NCBI GenBank assembly: GCA_937900165.1
Contig: CALCCX010000619.1
Coordinates: 1-7,901, forward strand
Direction of reading: 5' to 3'
DNA: 7,901 bases
DNA from: an uncultured Acidimicrobiia bacterium
GTDB lineage: Bacteria > Actinomycetota > Acidimicrobiia > Spongiisociales > Spongiisociaceae
This document shows, piece by piece, positions 6,041-7,901 of the stretch (positions within the stretch are counted from its first letter, which is position 1; the number at the start of each line of letters is the position of its first letter). The notes beneath the pieces are model-generated. The model was not told the origin of the DNA, did not search any database, and was given only the letters and a program-made list of their open reading frames with translations. A program made the position numbers and the translations under genes.

Positions 6041-7466
6041 GGATGATCAGTCTAAGGGGCGCACGCCAGAGCCTCGCCTTCCCGGAGCGATCCGGGTTGT
6101 AAACGTGGGGCTCGACCTACTCGCCGAATCCGTGCAGCGGCAAGGACATGAGGTTGTAGCCGTCGATTGGCGGATCCCAGCGGCCGGTGATGAGCAGATC
6201 ATTCAAGTGCTCGAACGACTGATGGGGCGTCACTCAGCGCGCATCGACACGGCCAACGCCGAGGTCTTCCGACGGCTCGATACTGCGTCGCCAATGCTCA
6301 ACGGCATGGCCAAAGCAGGCGACGTGCTTCCCGTGATGGGTGATCGCACGATTCTTCATTCGGGTCCTCCGCTCGAATGGTCAGATTTTTGCGATCCGCT
6401 TCGCCGCTCGGTGAGGGCGGCAATGATGGCCGAGGGCTGGGCTGCGGACCGGGAGGAGGCCGAAGAGCTCGTCGCGTCTGGAACGGTCGAGCTCGACTCG
6501 GCCAATCACCATGACACGGTTGTTCCCATGGCCACTGCGATCGGGCCGAGCGCGCCGATGTTTGTGGTCGGGTTCGAAGGCCATGTGGCCTACTCGCCGA
6601 TAAACCAAGGACCGGGCAAAACGGCTTGGTTCGGTGTCGACGAGCCCGAGTCCGTGAGGCATCTGGTGTGGTTGGCCGAGGTCGCCGGGCCAATCCTCAG
6701 CAGAGCGATCGAGTCTGCCGACCCCATAGATGTTTTTGCGATGGCCACCCAAGGCCTCCATATGGGTGACGACCTCCATATGCGTACCCAGGCAACCGGT
6801 AACCTGTTGCTGCGCCATCTGTTCAGCGCCCTCGCGGAGACGGCGGACGGACGTCTCCCGGAATTCGCCCGGTTCTGGAGCGCGAACCACCTGTTCTTTC
6901 TCAACATCGCCATGGCCGCGGCCAAGGCAACGACCAATTGGGCAGCCGAAGTGCCAAATTCGAGCATCGTCGTCTCCATGGCCCGGAACGGAACCACATT
7001 CGGTATCCGCGTTACCGGCGCTGGGGATGATTGGTTCGTCGTACCTGCACCTCCTGTCCAACACGCCATCTACTACTCCGGATACGGGCCAGATACCAGC
7101 GCTCCAGACATTGGCGATAGCGCGGTTCTCGAACTCATCGGGTTAGGAGGTCCGGCAGCCGCAGGAGCTCCGGCCGTGGCCGCGTTCGTGGGCGGCACCA
7201 TGGCAGACGCTCGGGCGGTGACCCAAGAGACGTCGCATATTTCGGTAGGCAGAAGCAGCCGCTTCACGATCCCGGCACTCGATTACGCGGGAACCCCGGT
7301 TGGCGTCGACATCCGCAAAGTCGTCGAGCTTCAGATCACGCCGTCAGTCAGCACCGGAATCCTCCACAAGACAGATGGCACAGGCCAGGTGGGAGCCGGC
7401 ATCGCGGTCGCTCCGATCGAGGTGTTCCGAGACGCCTTGGTGGCCCTGAACGCCAGACTTGCATGA
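6039..7466 (+). CDS. DUF1116 family protein (YlbE/AllG-like)
   Basis: Full-length 475-residue DUF1116 protein. Family landmarks: VVNVGLDLLAESVQRQGHEV near the N-terminus (20-39) followed by VDWRIPAA (42-49), ANHHDTVVPMATAIGPSAPM (155-174), INQGPGKTAWFG (188-199), MGDDLHMRTQATGNLLLRH (242-260), NHLFFLNIAMAAAK (293-306) and TGQVGAGIAVAPIEVF (428-443). In E. coli a DUF1116 protein (YlbE) works with FdrA and a DUF2877 protein in oxamate carbamoyl transfer at the end of allantoin breakdown. Neither partner is in this window, so the oxamate role cannot be transferred. No signal peptide is seen. It has its own strong ribosome binding site and starts head-to-head with the osmC-like gene, so it may have its own promoter or be read through from the upstream operon. 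Placement beside coenzyme M genes hints at an acyl/carbamoyl-type accessory role, but this is speculation. Confidence 0.9.
   Translation: MDDQSKGRTPEPRLPGAIRVVNVGLDLLAESVQRQGHEVVAVDWRIPAAGDEQIIQVLERLMGRHSARIDTANAEVFRRLDTASPMLNGMAKAGDVLPVMGDRTILHSGPPLEWSDFCDPLRRSVRAAMMAEGWAADREEAEELVASGTVELDSANHHDTVVPMATAIGPSAPMFVVGFEGHVAYSPINQGPGKTAWFGVDEPESVRHLVWLAEVAGPILSRAIESADPIDVFAMATQGLHMGDDLHMRTQATGNLLLRHLFSALAETADGRLPEFARFWSANHLFFLNIAMAAAKATTNWAAEVPNSSIVVSMARNGTTFGIRVTGAGDDWFVVPAPPVQHAIYYSGYGPDTSAPDIGDSAVLELIGLGGPAAAGAPAVAAFVGGTMADARAVTQETSHISVGRSSRFTIPALDYAGTPVGVDIRKVVELQITPSVSTGILHKTDGTGQVGAGIAVAPIEVFRDALVALNARLA
6049..6054 (-). promoter_or_regulatory. Possible -10 element for a leaderless osmC message
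   Basis: On the minus strand TAGACT fits the TANNNT actinobacterial -10 pattern and is followed by 8 bases and then the osmC ATG. That places the predicted transcript start at or next to the start codon, which would explain the missing ribosome binding site. The element lies within the first codons of the DUF1116 gene. No -35 was recognised, and TANNNT occurs often by chance. Confidence 0.25.
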
Positions 7467-7493
7467 CGTCGGAATGGATCGCTCGCAAAAGCC

Positions 7494-7901
7494 TTAGTTG
7501 AGCCAGGCGTCAATCGAGGCGGCGAGTCGAGCAGCAGCTTCCGCTAGCTGGTCAGGGGACGCGGACACATAGGAGAGGCGGAGATGGGCAGGTCTTGGTA
7601 TGTCGACCGCGAACGCTGAACCAGGCACGAATGAGACTCCGTGCTCGATTGCGATAGGGAGCAGGTCGGCGGTAGTGGAGCCTGATGGAAGGTCGCGGTG
7701 GAGCTCGGCCCATAGGAACATGCCGCCGTCAGGCGGGGTGAAGGTGAGGGCGTCACCCAGATTGGCGGCCAGCCCGCCCATCAGGGCGTCGCGGTGCACC
7801 TGATACCAGGGCGCCAGCGATGCGCGGTGTTTGGGAAACCAGTCTGCGTCACCTACGAGCCTGGTCGCGATGTGCTGGGTCAGCGTTGAAGTGTGGAGGT
7901 C
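7494..7901 (-). CDS. Fold-type-I PLP aminotransferase, C-terminal part (runs off right edge)
   Basis: The last 135 residues of an aminotransferase of the aspartate/2-aminoadipate (MocR-like class I/II) type; the gene continues beyond base 7901. Reading the frame to the edge gives DLHTSTLTQHIATRL at the left of the fragment, then PPDGGMFLWAEL, FVPGSAF and the substrate-carboxylate-binding arginine in HLRLSYV, all typical of the small C-terminal domain. The PLP lysine would lie just outside the window. A GTG at 7799 is internal, not a start, since homologous sequence continues upstream of it. It is convergent with the DUF1116 gene, with 27 bases between the stops, and is probably a separate transcription unit. 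The substrate cannot be told from this part. Confidence 0.85.
   Translation of the reverse strand, partial: DLHTSTLTQHIATRLVGDADWFPKHRASLAPWYQVHRDALMGGLAANLGDALTFTPPDGGMFLWAELHRDLPSGSTTADLLPIAIEHGVSFVPGSAFAVDIPRPAHLRLSYVSASPDQLAEAAARLAASIDAWLN

Noticed and set aside
5651..6046. Plus-strand open frame of 131 codons overlapping osmC
   Set aside because: The minus strand encodes a clear OsmC-family protein with both cysteines; the plus frame has no family-like motifs and overlaps neighbours on both sides.
6381..7064. Minus-strand open frame of 227 codons opposite the DUF1116 gene
   Set aside because: Low-information Arg/Gly/His-rich translation; the plus strand encodes a clearly conserved protein family.
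7467..7493. Terminator between the convergent DUF1116 and aminotransferase genes
   Set aside because: Only a weak 4-bp pairing (TTGC with GCAA) is seen and no T-tract; not enough to call.

Overview
This is a GC-rich window with dense bacterial coding. It looks like a high-GC Gram-positive (Actinomycetota-type) genome or metagenome contig, judged from base composition and from the style of the small hypothetical protein; the taxonomic call is an inference and no ribosomal or marker gene is present to settle it.

Positions 112-5661 hold five tightly packed plus-strand genes, with stop/start overlaps or gaps of a few bases, so almost certainly one operon. In order they encode a ComA-type phosphosulfolactate synthase, an uncharacterised cysteine-containing protein of 309 residues, an adenylosuccinate-lyase-like member of the aspartase/fumarase superfamily, a PLP-dependent enzyme of the D-cysteine desulfhydrase/ACC deaminase family, and an argininosuccinate-lyase-like second member of the aspartase/fumarase superfamily. 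One ComA, two aspartase/fumarase enzymes and one desulfhydrase-like PLP enzyme is the gene set of the bacterial coenzyme M pathway described in Xanthobacter autotrophicus Py2 (XcbB1, C1, D1, E1). That pathway starts from phosphoenolpyruvate and sulfite and goes through phosphate elimination, decarboxylation, thiolation and reduction. The operon is therefore best read as a bacterial coenzyme M (or closely related small sulfonate-thiol) biosynthesis operon, with one unassigned gene built into it. Both the second lyase and the PLP enzyme have altered active-site motifs, which argues against their textbook names.

Positions 5663-6040 hold an OsmC-family thiol peroxidase on the minus strand. Its stop lies one base from the stop of the last operon gene, and its start codon overlaps the start codon of the next plus-strand gene by two bases. 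Its 3' end contains a perfect 11-bp inverted repeat that could end transcription or bind a regulator. Positions 6039-7466 encode a full-length DUF1116 protein, a family known from the FdrA/oxamate carbamoyltransferase system but here without its usual partners. After 27 bases, the minus-strand 3' end of a fold-type-I aminotransferase runs off the right edge and is probably unrelated to the pathway. No tRNA, rRNA, mobile element or CRISPR array was seen. No coenzyme-M-using enzyme (epoxyalkane:CoM transferase, methyl-CoM reductase) lies in the window, so what the product is used for here is unknown.
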